A stretch of DNA of 64,000 bases from Pelagerythrobacter marensis (GCF_001028625.1 NZ_CP011805.1:744001-808000); one strand, 5' to 3'; counted from the first letter of the stretch, positions 25,941-35,629 are shown. Numbers and translations are program-made. Notes: generated by a model from the letters alone, not told the origin.

Positions 25941-27008
25941 ATGACGGCTTTCTGGACCGAATCGGACTTCGACGATCACGAGCTGGTACAGCTTGTGCGG
26001 GATCGCCAGTCGGGGCTTATCGCGATCATTGCCCTTCATTCGACCCATCTCGGGCCGGCGGCCGGCGGTACGCGATTCTGGCACTACGCCGAACCGGGCG
26101 AGGCCATGCGCGATGCACTGCGCCTGAGCCGGGGGATGAGCTACAAGAACGCAATGGCCGGCCTGCCGATGGGCGGGGGCAAGGCGGTGATTCTGGCACC
26201 TGCAGACAAATCCAAGACGCCGCAGATGCTCGCGGCCTTCGGCGACGCGGTGGAAGCGCTTGGCGGCCAGTATGTCACCGCGGAAGATGTCGGTATCGGT
26301 GAAGGCGACATGGTCGCCGTTTCCAGGCGTACCGAGTATGTTTCCGGCCTGCCCGTCTCGGGAGAGGGTGCGGCGGGCGGCGATCCGGGGCCGTTCACCG
26401 CGATGGGCATCTATCACGGCATCAGGGCCGCGGTTCGATACAAGCTGGGCAAGGACAGCGTCGAGGGCGTTCATATCGCGATACAGGGCACAGGCAGCGT
26501 CGGCGGCGGGGTCGCCAGGCTTCTCGCCAAGGATGGTGCCCGCCTGACATTGTCCGACATCAACGAAAGCCGCGCCGCCGCGCTGGCGGAAGAGCTTGGC
26601 GCGGCCACCGCATCTTCCGATGCGATCATGGGCGTTTCCTGCGATGTGTTCAGCCCGAATGCGCTCGGCGCAATTCTCGACGATCAGGGGATTGCGCGGC
26701 TCGACACGCCGATCGTAGCCGGCGGCGCGAACAATCAGCTTGCACGGGCCCATCACGGGAAGGTGCTGGCGGAGCGGGGCATTCTCTATGCACCCGATTA
26801 CGTGATCAATGCCGGCGGTATCATCAGCGTTGCTCTGGAATATCTCGCACGCCGAAATGGCGAGCCGAGCGATATCAACGAAGTGCGCAAGCGCATCGGC
26901 CACATCCCCGAGCGGCTGGAAGAAGTGTGGCGCAAGAGCGATGCGAGCGGCGAATCGCCCGACGTGGTGGCCGACCGCATGGCGCAGGAACTGATCGGGC
27001 GCGGATAG
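25941..27008 (+). CDS. Glu/Leu/Phe/Val dehydrogenase (leucine dehydrogenase-like)
   Basis: NAD-dependent oxidative deaminase of branched-chain or aromatic amino acids. The 355 residues match the length of leucine dehydrogenase. Motifs: GPAAGGTRFW, SYKNAMAGLPMGGGKAVIL with the catalytic Lys pair, VTAEDVGIGEGDM, the Rossmann loop AIQGTGSVGGGVARLLAKDG, and IVAGGANNQL. The start ATG 25941 follows tRNA-His by 48 bases; no close Shine-Dalgarno stands out. Substrate preference cannot be read from sequence. A single-gene unit upstream of the ccm operon (141-bp gap). Confidence 0.88.
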   Translation: MTAFWTESDFDDHELVQLVRDRQSGLIAIIALHSTHLGPAAGGTRFWHYAEPGEAMRDALRLSRGMSYKNAMAGLPMGGGKAVILAPADKSKTPQMLAAFGDAVEALGGQYVTAEDVGIGEGDMVAVSRRTEYVSGLPVSGEGAAGGDPGPFTAMGIYHGIRAAVRYKLGKDSVEGVHIAIQGTGSVGGGVARLLAKDGARLTLSDINESRAAALAEELGAATASSDAIMGVSCDVFSPNALGAILDDQGIARLDTPIVAGGANNQLARAHHGKVLAERGILYAPDYVINAGGIISVALEYLARRNGEPSDINEVRKRIGHIPERLEEVWRKSDASGESPDVVADRMAQELIGRG

Positions 27009-27149
27009 CACCCGGCGCCTCGTTCCGCCTGCGACAGCGGCGCGCCTGCCCCGGACACATTTGAGCGCATGAAAGGGGCGCAATCGGGCGTGAATCGCTT
27101 GCCCCCCGGTGCGTGTCCTGCCATTGCGCCCGGCGAACGGACCTGATCG

Positions 27150-27872
27150 ATGCATGGCTTTGCCAACCCCAAACGGTTCCTCTCCCTTGCTCGCTGGCTA
27201 ACTCCGTTATTGCTGGCGAGCGGGCTGATTCTGTCTGCGGCGGCGCTGGCATGGGGCCTGTTCGTCGTGCCGCCGGATCGCCTCATGGGCGATACGGTGC
27301 GCATCCTGTTTCTCCATGTTCCGACCGCCTGGCTAGGCATGGGCGGCTGGGCCGCGATCGCGGTCGCGAGCGGCGCGTTCCTGGTGTGGCGTCACCCCCT
27401 GGCCGATTTGGCAGCACGTGCGGCGGCAGTGCCGGGCATGGCGTTCACCGCCGTGTGTCTCGCCACCGGTTCGATCTGGGGCCGGCCGACATGGGGCACC
27501 TGGTGGGTATGGGATGGCCGGCTGACGTCGATGCTGGTGCTGCTTTTTCTCTATCTGGGCTATATCGCGCTGGCGCAGGCTGTCGCCCGGGAAGGCGGAT
27601 CGAGCCGGATCCCGGCGATCTTCGGTCTCGTCGGCGCGATCAACATTCCGATCATCAACCGGTCCGTCGTCTGGTGGAACTCGCTGCATCAGCCGCCCAG
27701 CATCACGGCCGGCAATAGCGCCATCGATGCAGAGTTCCTGGCCCCCCTTCTGATCGCAGTCGCCGGATTTTCACTGATCTTCGGCGGCGTGGTGCTTGCC
27801 AGAATGCGCGCCCTGCTGGGCGATATTCAGGCCGATGCCCGCCTGCGGCGCAGGGCGAGCGAGACGGCCTGA
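27150..27872 (+). CDS. ccmC: heme exporter protein CcmC
   Basis: Presents heme to CcmE on the periplasmic side during cytochrome c maturation (System I). The 240 residues have six hydrophobic helices. The tryptophan-rich heme-handling motif is TWGTWWVWDGRLTS, with conserved His on either side (LFLHVPTAWLGM and WWNSLHQPPS). First gene of the ccm run; ccmA and ccmB are not upstream. The stop overlaps ccmD (TGATG). Confidence 0.95.
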   Translation: MHGFANPKRFLSLARWLTPLLLASGLILSAAALAWGLFVVPPDRLMGDTVRILFLHVPTAWLGMGGWAAIAVASGAFLVWRHPLADLAARAAAVPGMAFTAVCLATGSIWGRPTWGTWWVWDGRLTSMLVLLFLYLGYIALAQAVAREGGSSRIPAIFGLVGAINIPIINRSVVWWNSLHQPPSITAGNSAIDAEFLAPLLIAVAGFSLIFGGVVLARMRALLGDIQADARLRRRASETA

Positions 27873-28012
27873 TGCGCGAGGGTCTGGACCAATGGGATTT
27901 CGTGATCGCGGCCTATGTCGTCGGGATCGGGGTGACGCTCGCGCTGGTGGCCTGGGCCTGGTGGGACATGCGCCGGGCCGAACGGCGACGTGACGAGGCC
28001 CGCCGCAAATGA
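27872..28012 (+). CDS. ccmD: heme exporter protein CcmD
   Basis: A short gene encoding 46 residues with one membrane helix (VIAAYVVGIGVTLALVAWAW) and a strongly basic tail (RRAERRRDEARRK), exactly the CcmD layout. CcmD helps release holo-CcmE from CcmABC. Identified by position: ATG overlaps the ccmC stop and its TGA overlaps the ccmE start (ATGA). Confidence 0.9.
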   Translation: MREGLDQWDFVIAAYVVGIGVTLALVAWAWWDMRRAERRRDEARRK

Positions 28013-28485
28013 CTACTCCCCCTAACCGGATGAAGGCCAAGCATCAGCGGCTCGTGCTTGTGGCGATCGCGCTCGTAGCGCTGGTCTGCGCCGGGCTGCT
28101 CGCTGCCTGGGCCCTGCGCAATCAAGCGAGCTATTTCTATGTCCCGGAACAGATCGCGGCCGACCCGCCCGAAGCGGGGCGTGCCGTGCGGCTGGGGGGC
28201 ATGGTCGAAGAAGGGTCGATCCGAACTCTGCCCGACGGCGTAACCACAGCATTCGTCGTCGGCGATGGAAAGGCGCGGGTCTCCGTCCGGTTTGCGGGGA
28301 TACTGCCCGATCTGTTTGTCGAAGGGTCAGGCGTTGTCGCGGAAGGGCGGCTGGATGCCGACGGCACGTTCGTTGCCGATAACCTCCTGGCCAAGCATGA
28401 CGAGAATTACGTGCCGCGCGAACTGCAGGAAATGACCGAGCATCAGAAGCGCGAAGTCGTGGCCGAGACGGAGCAGGGCGCTTGA
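28009..28485 (+). CDS. ccmE: cytochrome c-type biogenesis heme chaperone CcmE
   Basis: Membrane-anchored periplasmic chaperone that binds heme covalently. The 158 residues include an N-terminal anchor helix, YFYVPEQIAA, a beta-barrel OB-fold core, and LLAKHDENYVPRE with the heme-linking His and the following Tyr. Overlaps ccmD by four bases and ccmF by four. Confidence 0.95.
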   Translation: MTTPPNRMKAKHQRLVLVAIALVALVCAGLLAAWALRNQASYFYVPEQIAADPPEAGRAVRLGGMVEEGSIRTLPDGVTTAFVVGDGKARVSVRFAGILPDLFVEGSGVVAEGRLDADGTFVADNLLAKHDENYVPRELQEMTEHQKREVVAETEQGA

Positions 28486-30440
28486 TCGCGGAGCTCGGCC
28501 TGGCCGCCCTGTGGCTGGCGGCGGCGCTGGCGGCGCTCCAGCTCTATGCAGGTGCAATGGCGCAGCGTGACGCAGGGGGCGGCCTGGCCGCGCTCGTGCG
28601 ACCGGCGGCGATCGTCCAGGGGCTGTCATGCGCCTTCGCATTTGCCATGTTGTTATGGCTGTTCGCCATCACCGACCTGTCTGTAAAACTGGTCGCCACG
28701 AATTCGCATTCGGCCAAGCCGCTGCTCTACAAGCTGACAGGCGCGTGGGGGAACCACGAAGGCTCCATGCTGCTATGGGTTGCCGTAATGGCGCTCTCCG
28801 GCGCTCTCATCGCGCTGGTGGAGCGCCGTTTGTCCGAACGGACGATGCTGGCCACGCTTGCCGCTCAGGCATTTGTCGGGCTGGGCTTCTATGCCTTTCT
28901 GATTTTCAGCTCCAATCCGTTTGAGCGACTTGCGCAACCCGCTGCCGAAGGGATGGGGCTCAACCCCCTGCTGCAGGATATCGGCCTCGCGCTTCATCCG
29001 CCCACGCTGTATTTCGGCTATGTCGGATTGTCGGTGGCCTTCAGCTTCGCCGTCGGCGCCCTGCTGACGCGTCAGGTGACGCCCGAGTTCGCGCGGGTAA
29101 TGCGGCCGTGGGTGCTGGGCGCCTGGGTCTTCCTGACGCTGGGAATTACGGCGGGGTCCTATTGGGCGTATTACGAGCTTGGATGGGGTGGCTGGTGGTT
29201 CTGGGACCCGGTTGAAAATGCCTCGCTCATGCCTTGGCTGGCGGCGACTGCGCTGCTTCATTCGGCCAGCGTGCTTGCCGCTCGCGACGCCCTGCGCGCA
29301 TGGACGATCATGCTCGGTGTGGTTGCATTTTCGATGTCGATGCTCGGTACGTTCCTCGTTCGCTCTGGCATCCTGACCAGCGTTCATGCTTTCGCGGTCG
29401 ATCCTCAGCGCGGGACCTTCATTCTGGTCTTGCTCGCTCTCTATATCGGTGGCGCGCTGGCGCTGTTCGCGCTGCGCGCAGGGGCGATTGCGGAAGGGGA
29501 ACGCTTTTCCGCGACCAGCCGCGAAGGCGCGCTGGTGTTCAACAACGTCATGCTCAGTGCAATTCTGGGCATCGTCCTGCTGGGTACGCTCTATCCCCTG
29601 CTGACCGAGGCGTTCGATGTCCGCGTTTCCGTCGGGCCGCCTTATTTCAACCCAGCCGGCGCCTTCTTCGCGGTTCCGATGCTGCTGGTCATGGCAGTGG
29701 GGCCGCTGCTGCGGTGGCGGCGCGACAGTCTGGCGCGCATACAGCGCCCGATCGTGCTGGCCGGCGTGGTGGTGCTGGCTGCCGCTTTGGCAGCGTTGGC
29801 GATCGGGGGAATGAGCGTTCTTGCGCTACTGGGCCTCGCGCTTTCCGCCGGACTGGCCGTGGCCAGCCTGCTGCCGCTGCGTGGCAGGAAGCTGCACCGG
29901 ATTCCGCTGGCGGTGTGGGGTATGGTCGTTGCGCATTTCGGGCTGGCCGTTGCCCTATTCGGCATGGCGAGCGAGACCGCCTTCTCGCAGGAACGGCTTG
30001 CGGCGGTAACAGTGGGCGAAACGGTTCAGGTCGGGCCGTGGCAGGTGACGCTGAGCGAAGTTCTGCCGAACGCGGGGCCCAACTGGACGGCGATCGAAGG
30101 CCATCTTTCCGCCAGTTATTCCGGCGGGGACCCGGTCGAGCTGGACCCGCAATCGCGCAGTTTCTGGGCACCCGTTCAGCAAACCAACGAAAGCGCACTC
30201 GCCACCCGCTGGAATGGCCAGCTCTACGCCGTCGTAGGCAGTGAGGCCCAGGCCGAGGGGCAGGAATCGCGGTGGCAGCTGCGCCTGTGGTGGAAGCCGT
30301 TCGTGACTTTCATCTGGTACGGTGGCGCCTTGGTGGCGCTGGGCGGGGCACTCGCACTGGTCGGTCGCGTCCGCGCCGATCTCAAGCGCAGGATCGTGCG
30401 CAAGAGGGCGGATGAACGTCGCGCCGAAGGGGCCATGTGA
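28482..30440 (+). CDS. ccmF: cytochrome c heme lyase subunit CcmF
   Basis: Core of the holocytochrome c synthase. The 652-residue polytopic protein has the WWD domain (GWGGWWFWDPVENASLMPWL), its flanking His residues (for example LALHPPTLYFGYVG) and a periplasmic domain before the last helix. The start is TTG 28482 inside the ccmE stop. The stop overlaps ccmG. Confidence 0.96.
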   Translation: MIAELGLAALWLAAALAALQLYAGAMAQRDAGGGLAALVRPAAIVQGLSCAFAFAMLLWLFAITDLSVKLVATNSHSAKPLLYKLTGAWGNHEGSMLLWVAVMALSGALIALVERRLSERTMLATLAAQAFVGLGFYAFLIFSSNPFERLAQPAAEGMGLNPLLQDIGLALHPPTLYFGYVGLSVAFSFAVGALLTRQVTPEFARVMRPWVLGAWVFLTLGITAGSYWAYYELGWGGWWFWDPVENASLMPWLAATALLHSASVLAARDALRAWTIMLGVVAFSMSMLGTFLVRSGILTSVHAFAVDPQRGTFILVLLALYIGGALALFALRAGAIAEGERFSATSREGALVFNNVMLSAILGIVLLGTLYPLLTEAFDVRVSVGPPYFNPAGAFFAVPMLLVMAVGPLLRWRRDSLARIQRPIVLAGVVVLAAALAALAIGGMSVLALLGLALSAGLAVASLLPLRGRKLHRIPLAVWGMVVAHFGLAVALFGMASETAFSQERLAAVTVGETVQVGPWQVTLSEVLPNAGPNWTAIEGHLSASYSGGDPVELDPQSRSFWAPVQQTNESALATRWNGQLYAVVGSEAQAEGQESRWQLRLWWKPFVTFIWYGGALVALGGALALVGRVRADLKRRIVRKRADERRAEGAM

Positions 30441-30964
30441 TGCGTTGGTGGTGGATACCTTTCCTGCTGTTCGCCCTGTTTCTGGGGGTCGCGGGATACC
30501 AGTTGACCCAGCCCAAGGACGAATTCGTGCCCAGCGCGATGATCGGCGAACCTTTGCCGACGTTCGATTTGCGTCCGGCAGTCGACGGTATGCCCGGCGT
30601 GGCGAGCAGCGATCTGCGCGATGGAACGCCGCACCTGTTGAATATCTGGGCGAGCTGGTGCGTTCCCTGCATTGCCGAAGCCCCGCAGCTTGAACGACTG
30701 CGCGAGGCAGGGGCTGACATCGTCGGCGTTGCGATCCGTGACCGGCCGGAAGATGTTGCCGCGTTTCTTTCGCGTTACGGCAATCCCTACACGCGCATTG
30801 GGGCCGACGATCTGTCGGAAGTGCAACTGGCGATCGGATCTTCGGGCGTGCCGGAAACGTTCGTGATCAATGGGAAAGGGCGGATAACCTACCAGCATAT
30901 CGGCGATATCCGGGCCGAACACGTGCCCAGAATCCTGGCCGAGCTGGAGAAGGCCGGAGGATGA
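30440..30964 (+). CDS. ccmG: thiol:disulfide interchange protein CcmG/DsbE
   Basis: Membrane-tethered thioredoxin that reduces apocytochrome c thiols. The 174 residues have an N-terminal anchor, the active site in NIWASWCVPCIAEAPQLE (CxxC), GVAIRDRPEDVAAFLSRYG and the cis-Pro region SGVPETFVINGKGRI. Start ATG 30440; a GTG one codon upstream is equally possible. Overlaps ccmH. Confidence 0.95.
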   Translation: MRWWWIPFLLFALFLGVAGYQLTQPKDEFVPSAMIGEPLPTFDLRPAVDGMPGVASSDLRDGTPHLLNIWASWCVPCIAEAPQLERLREAGADIVGVAIRDRPEDVAAFLSRYGNPYTRIGADDLSEVQLAIGSSGVPETFVINGKGRITYQHIGDIRAEHVPRILAELEKAGG

Positions 30965-31377
30965 GGTATCCTTTCGCCCTGATTGCCCTGATCGGGATCG
31001 GATCGACGGTGTCACCGGCCGCGGCCCAGCAGGATGTGCCCCCGGCGCCCTACGCCTATCGACAGCTCGACGATGCTGCGCAGGAAGCACGTGCGCAGGC
31101 CCTGATGGAAACGCTGCGCTGTCTGAAGTGTCAGAGCCAGTCGATCGCCGACAGCGATGCGCCGATGGCAGGCGATATGCGGCATCAGGTGCGCACCCGC
31201 ATCGCTGCGGGCGAGGAGCCGGAGGCGATCCGTGCCTGGCTGGTCGCGCGATATGGCGATTATGTCAGCTATGCCCCGGTGATCAGCGAGACCACCTGGC
31301 CGCTGTTCGCCGTCCCGCTGATTCTGATCCTGGTCGCTGCGGCTATCCTGTGGCGGCGCTTGCGAGGTGCGCGGTGA
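30961..31377 (+). CDS. ccmH: cytochrome c-type biogenesis protein CcmH
   Basis: Thiol-redox partner of CcmG for apocytochrome c. The 138 residues have a signal peptide (cleavage near AAAQQ), the motif LRCLKCQSQSIADSDAP (catalytic CxxC) and one C-terminal helix. It corresponds to the N-terminal half of E. coli CcmH; the TPR half is the next gene. GTGA overlap with ccmI. Confidence 0.95.
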   Translation: MRYPFALIALIGIGSTVSPAAAQQDVPPAPYAYRQLDDAAQEARAQALMETLRCLKCQSQSIADSDAPMAGDMRHQVRTRIAAGEEPEAIRAWLVARYGDYVSYAPVISETTWPLFAVPLILILVAAAILWRRLRGAR

Positions 31378-32006
31378 GCTGGTTGCCCCCCATCGCGCTG
31401 GCAGCGGCGCTGTTCCTGATCGCGGCGTTCGCGCTCCGGTTGCCGCGCGGCGCGTGGATGGCTTTTGCCTCGGCTCTCGTATTTGGGCTGGCTGGGTATG
31501 CCTCTCAGGGGCGGCCGGATTTGCCTTCGGCCCCCCGACATGCGGCACCGCAGGCGGACGAAACGAACGCCGCCATGATCGAGGCAAGGCGGACCCTGTT
31601 CGACCCTTTGCAGCCGCCGAGCAATTTTGTGATCGTCGCCGACGGGTTTGCCCGGCGTGGCCAGTACGCCGATGCGGCGCAGATCCTTCGCGGCGAAGTG
31701 CGTGAGAACGGCACGAATGCAGAAGCCTGGGTCGCGCTGGGCAACGCGCTGGTGGAACACGCGGAAGGCAATCTCACACCTGCGGCCACATATGCCTACG
31801 ACCGTGCAGCAAAGGCAGCTCCGGGCCATCCGGCGGCGCCGTATTTTCACGGCCTGGCGCTGCTGCGGACCGGGCAACCCGGGGAAACGCGCGCGCTTTG
31901 GGCCGAAACGATCGCGGATGCCCCGGAAGAGGCAGAATGGGTGCCCGCGATGCAGCAGCGTCTGGATCGCCTCGACGCGCTCATCGCAGCCATGAGTAGG
32001 GACTGA
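31374..32006 (+). CDS. ccmI: CcmI-type TPR assembly factor
   Basis: Delivers apocytochrome c to the heme lyase. The 210-residue protein has two N-terminal helices and periplasmic tetratricopeptide repeats (about residues 80-190; ADGFARRGQYADAAQILRGE, AEAWVALGNALVEHAEGNLT, AAPYFHGLALLRTGQPGETR). GTG start at 31374 overlapping the ccmH stop. Last gene of the ccm unit. Confidence 0.9.
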   Translation: MSWLPPIALAAALFLIAAFALRLPRGAWMAFASALVFGLAGYASQGRPDLPSAPRHAAPQADETNAAMIEARRTLFDPLQPPSNFVIVADGFARRGQYADAAQILRGEVRENGTNAEAWVALGNALVEHAEGNLTPAATYAYDRAAKAAPGHPAAPYFHGLALLRTGQPGETRALWAETIADAPEEAEWVPAMQQRLDRLDALIAAMSRD

Positions 32007-32115
32007 CCCGCCGCCACCGTCTATGTTGCAGGCGCGAAAGGACGGTGCTAAGCGCCGCCGCCTTTGCAACGGCGCATCGAAGGCAGCTCCGGGTAGATTC
32101 GGGAACGCCGATTAT

Positions 32116-34053
32116 ATGAGCGAGACTTCCGTTTCACAGAATCCTGTGCCTTCGGGCGGCAGGCAGCCGGGCGCCCACGGCGCCACCTCTTCGAAGGCTG
32201 CCCTTGCCGTGGGCGCCATCGGCGTGGTCTTCGGCGATATCGGCACCAGTCCGATCTACGCCTTCCGCGAGACTTTTGCCGGACCGCACCCTCTCGCACT
32301 CGACACGCTGCATCTGCTCGGGGTGCTGAGCCTCATTTTCTGGTCGATGACGATTATCGTCTCGCTCCAGTACGTGACGATCATGATGCGGGCCGATAAC
32401 AAGGGGCAGGGCGGTACGCTTGCCCTGGTGGCCCTGATCTCAGGCCGGGTGGGGCGAACGGGGTATGGCTGGGTTGCGGTCATGCTGGGCGTCTTCGCCA
32501 CTGCGCTGTTTTACGGCGACAGCATGATTACGCCGGCGATTTCGGTCCTTTCGGCGGTGGAGGGGCTGACGACGGTGGAAGACCGGTTCGAGCCGTTCGT
32601 CATCCCGATCGCGCTTGTGCTGTTGATCGCCCTGTTCCTGTTGCAGCGACGGGGAACGGCCAAGGTGGGCCGCCTGTTTGCGCCGGTTATGCTGGTCTAT
32701 TTCAGCGTTCTTGCCGTGCTGGGCCTGATCCAGATCGTGCAGAACCCTGGCGTTCTGGCGGCGCTCAATCCCTGGTATGCCGTCCAGTTCTTCATGACCG
32801 ACAAGCTCCTGGCCTTTCTCGCGCTGGGTTCGGTCGTGCTCGCCGTCACCGGGGCGGAAGCGCTGTATGCCGACATGGGGCATTTCGGGCGCGGCGCGTT
32901 GCGGATCGGTTGGTTTGGCTTCGTCATGCCCTGCCTGCTGCTCAACTATTTCGGCCAGGCAGCGATGATCATGGGGCTAGAAGCTGCCGCCGCCGCCGAT
33001 GCGATCCAGAACCCGTTCTTCCTTATGGCGCCCGAGGCCTATCGCCTTCCGCTGGTGCTTCTGGCGACGTGCGCCACGTTCATCGCCAGCCAGGCCGTTA
33101 TTACGGGCGCGTTCTCGGTCACGCATCAGGCGATCCAGCTCGGTTACGTGCCGCGCCTCTCGATCCTGCATACGAGCGAGACCGAGCATGGTCAGATCTA
33201 CATCCCGTTCGTCAACTGGGTGCTGATGATCGCGGTTATCCTGCTGGTTCTCACTTTCCGCAACTCGTCCAACCTTGCCAGCGCTTACGGCATCGCGGTG
33301 ACCGGGGCGATGCTGATCGATACCTGCCTCATGGCAGTGCTGTTCATTGCGGTCTGGCGCTGGAAGATGTGGGTGGTCATTCCGGCTGCCGCGATCTTCT
33401 TCGTGGTCGATGGGGCATTCTTCAGCGCCAACCTGACCAAAGTGCCCGATGGCGGCTGGTTCCCCCTTCTGGTCGGCGCGATCGCCTTCACTTTCCTCAC
33501 CACATGGTCGCGCGGTCGCAAGCTGATGCGCGAGCGGATGAGCGAAGTTGCTCTGCCGATCGAGATATTCGCCAAATCGGCCAAGAACAGCGCCATTCGC
33601 GTGCCGGGCACGGCGATCTTCATGGCATCGAGTACGGCGGGTGTTCCTTCGGCCCTGTTGCACAATATCAAGCACAACAAGGTGCTGCACGAACGTGTCG
33701 TGATCCTGACCGTTGAGATCGCGGAAGAACCCTACGTCGATCCCGAATGCCGCAGCGAGTTTCACGATCTGGGTGACGGTTTCTACCGCATGGTGCTGCA
33801 CTATGGCTTCATGGAAGAAACCGACGTACCCGCCGCGCTCAAACAGGTGAACAGTTGTGGCGGGGCGTTCGATATGATGAGCACCAGCTTCTTTCTCAGC
33901 CGTCAGACGCTGCTGCCATCGAAGAACCCGAGCATGATGATCTGGCGCGAGAAGATCTTCTCGTGGATGCTGCGCAATGCGGCGACCGCGATGGAATTCT
34001 TCCGCCTGCCGACCAATCGGGTGGTCGAACTGGGTAGCCAGGTCGAAATCTGA
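32116..34053 (+). CDS. kup: low-affinity potassium transporter Kup
   Basis: K+/H+ symporter of the KUP/HAK/KT family. The 645 residues have twelve hydrophobic helices with family landmarks VVFGDIGTSPIYAFRETF, ALFYGDSMITPAISVLSAVE, GAEALYADMGHFG, SQAVITGAFSVTHQAIQLGY and SNLASAYGIAVTGAMLID. A cytoplasmic domain (VPGTAIFMASSTAGVPSALL onwards) follows. Start ATG 32116 because MSETS precedes the conserved first helix. It ends 15 bp from the convergent yciB. Confidence 0.95.
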   Translation: MSETSVSQNPVPSGGRQPGAHGATSSKAALAVGAIGVVFGDIGTSPIYAFRETFAGPHPLALDTLHLLGVLSLIFWSMTIIVSLQYVTIMMRADNKGQGGTLALVALISGRVGRTGYGWVAVMLGVFATALFYGDSMITPAISVLSAVEGLTTVEDRFEPFVIPIALVLLIALFLLQRRGTAKVGRLFAPVMLVYFSVLAVLGLIQIVQNPGVLAALNPWYAVQFFMTDKLLAFLALGSVVLAVTGAEALYADMGHFGRGALRIGWFGFVMPCLLLNYFGQAAMIMGLEAAAAADAIQNPFFLMAPEAYRLPLVLLATCATFIASQAVITGAFSVTHQAIQLGYVPRLSILHTSETEHGQIYIPFVNWVLMIAVILLVLTFRNSSNLASAYGIAVTGAMLIDTCLMAVLFIAVWRWKMWVVIPAAAIFFVVDGAFFSANLTKVPDGGWFPLLVGAIAFTFLTTWSRGRKLMRERMSEVALPIEIFAKSAKNSAIRVPGTAIFMASSTAGVPSALLHNIKHNKVLHERVVILTVEIAEEPYVDPECRSEFHDLGDGFYRMVLHYGFMEETDVPAALKQVNSCGGAFDMMSTSFFLSRQTLLPSKNPSMMIWREKIFSWMLRNAATAMEFFRLPTNRVVELGSQVEI

Positions 34054-34067
34054 CGCTGCGCCAGCCG

Positions 34068-34706
34068 TCAGGCGGTTGGCGGCGGGGTCTGTTCTTCCTC
34101 CTTCACCCCTTCCGCTGCAAGCCCGTGCCGCAAAAGCATCGGGATCTGGGTGAAGGTGAAGAGGAAACTGAGCGGCAGGAACACCCAGAATTTGGCCCAG
34201 AGCCAAGATTCGAACGACAGCGTGGCACGCATCACTTCGTTGAGCGCTGCGAGCGCGAAGAAGAAGAACGCCCAATTGCGCGAGAGCTTGAGCCAGCCTT
34301 GCGCATCGAGCCCTTCGAACGCGGCGCCGAGCAGGATTTCCAGCAGCGCCTTGCCGCGCAGCCATCCGACGATCAGTGCGCTGCCGAAGAGGACGTAGAC
34401 TACCGTCGGCTTGATCTGGATGAAGCTTTCATCGCGCAGCCAGATGGTCAGCGCGCCAAACCCGACGATTAGCGCGGTTGAGAGCCATAACATCGGCGAT
34501 ACGCGGCCGAACTTCCATTTCGAAAACCCCAGCGCGACAACTGCTGCGACCATGAAGGCGATGGTGCCGCGAATGACAGCCGCGATCTCACCCAAGGGGC
34601 TCGTTTCGTCAGGCGCGTAGAACTTGTAGGTGCCGAGGAAGACGAGCAAGGGCCCGTAATCCACCAGAATATTGAGCCAGCCTGACTTCTGCTTCGCTTC
34701 GGCCAT
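34068..34706 (-). CDS. yciB: YciB/IspZ-family inner membrane septation protein
   Basis: A 212-residue membrane protein with about six helices, matching intracellular septation protein A (YciB, older name IspZ) by LVDYGPLLVFLGTYKFYAPD, KPTVVYVLFGSALIVGWLRG and LSRNWAFFFFALAALNEVMR. Involved in cell-envelope integrity and division. ATG 34706 overlaps the ftsY stop (TGATG), so it ends the dapF-mtaB-ftsY-yciB operon. Confidence 0.93.
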   Translation of the reverse strand: MAEAKQKSGWLNILVDYGPLLVFLGTYKFYAPDETSPLGEIAAVIRGTIAFMVAAVVALGFSKWKFGRVSPMLWLSTALIVGFGALTIWLRDESFIQIKPTVVYVLFGSALIVGWLRGKALLEILLGAAFEGLDAQGWLKLSRNWAFFFFALAALNEVMRATLSFESWLWAKFWVFLPLSFLFTFTQIPMLLRHGLAAEGVKEEEQTPPPTA

Positions 34707-35629
34707 CAAGCCACTCCTGCAATAACGCGCGCTACCAGATCGGGGTCGAACGGTCGCAAATCGGAAATCTTTTCGCCCACGCCAATCGCGTGGATCGGCA
34801 AGCCGTACTGTTCCGCTGCGGCGACGAGGACGCCGCCGCGCGCGGTTCCGTCGAGCTTGGTCATGATGAGGCCGGTGACGCCCGCGACTTCCTTGAACAC
34901 GTCGATCTGGCTCAGTGCGTTCTGTCCGTTCGTGGCGTCGAGCACCAGCACGACGTCATGGGGAGCCTCGAGGTTGAGGCGGCCGAGGACGCGGCGGATC
35001 TTGGCCAGTTCATCCATCAGCTCGCGCTTGTTCTGAAGGCGACCGGCAGTGTCGACGATCAGGGCGTCGGTTCCGCGTTCGGTTGCCGCCTTGACCCCGT
35101 CAAAGACCACGGAGGCCGGGTCCCCGCCCTCGGGGCCGCGAATGATCGGCACGTCGATTCTTTCGGCCCAGGTGGCGAGCTGACCGATCGCGGCGGCGCG
35201 GAACGTGTCGCCCGCCGCCAGCATGACGTCGTAGTCGTCTTCCTGAAACCAGTGCGCCAGTTTGGCGATCGTGGTGGTCTTGCCGCTGCCATTGACCCCG
35301 ATCACGAGAATGACCTGCGGCCGGGGAAAGGCGACCACTTCGAGAGGCTTGGCAACAGGGCGCAGGATAGCCGCGATTTCTTCGGCCACTGCCTCTTTCA
35401 ACTCGCGTTCCGAAATTTCCAGACCGAAGCGCTTTTCCGACAAGCGCCCGCGAATCCGCGCCGCCGCGGAGGGGCCGAGGTCCGACAGAATCAGCGCGTC
35501 TTCGACATCGTCGAGCGTTGCATCGTCCAGCGTCGCCGTGCCCACCGCGCCGGTGAGGTTGGTGGAAAGGCGGTCCGACGTCTTGCGGAATCCCGCAAGC
35601 AGCCGGTCGCTCCAACTCGTCTCGCTCAT
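34706..35629 (-). CDS. ftsY: signal recognition particle receptor FtsY
   Basis: SRP GTPase receptor that hands nascent membrane proteins to SecYEG. The 307 residues are the short form: an N domain with no long acidic A domain, then the G domain with GVNGSGKTTTIAKLAHWF, AGDTFRAAAIGQL, DTAGRLQNKREL and MTKLDGTARGG. ATG 35629 overlaps the stop of mtaB (ATGA). Confidence 0.96.
   Translation of the reverse strand: MSETSWSDRLLAGFRKTSDRLSTNLTGAVGTATLDDATLDDVEDALILSDLGPSAAARIRGRLSEKRFGLEISERELKEAVAEEIAAILRPVAKPLEVVAFPRPQVILVIGVNGSGKTTTIAKLAHWFQEDDYDVMLAAGDTFRAAAIGQLATWAERIDVPIIRGPEGGDPASVVFDGVKAATERGTDALIVDTAGRLQNKRELMDELAKIRRVLGRLNLEAPHDVVLVLDATNGQNALSQIDVFKEVAGVTGLIMTKLDGTARGGVLVAAAEQYGLPIHAIGVGEKISDLRPFDPDLVARVIAGVA

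Noticed and set aside
25603..25944. 113-codon open frame running through tRNA-His
   Set aside because: It reads across a functional tRNA and has no protein features.
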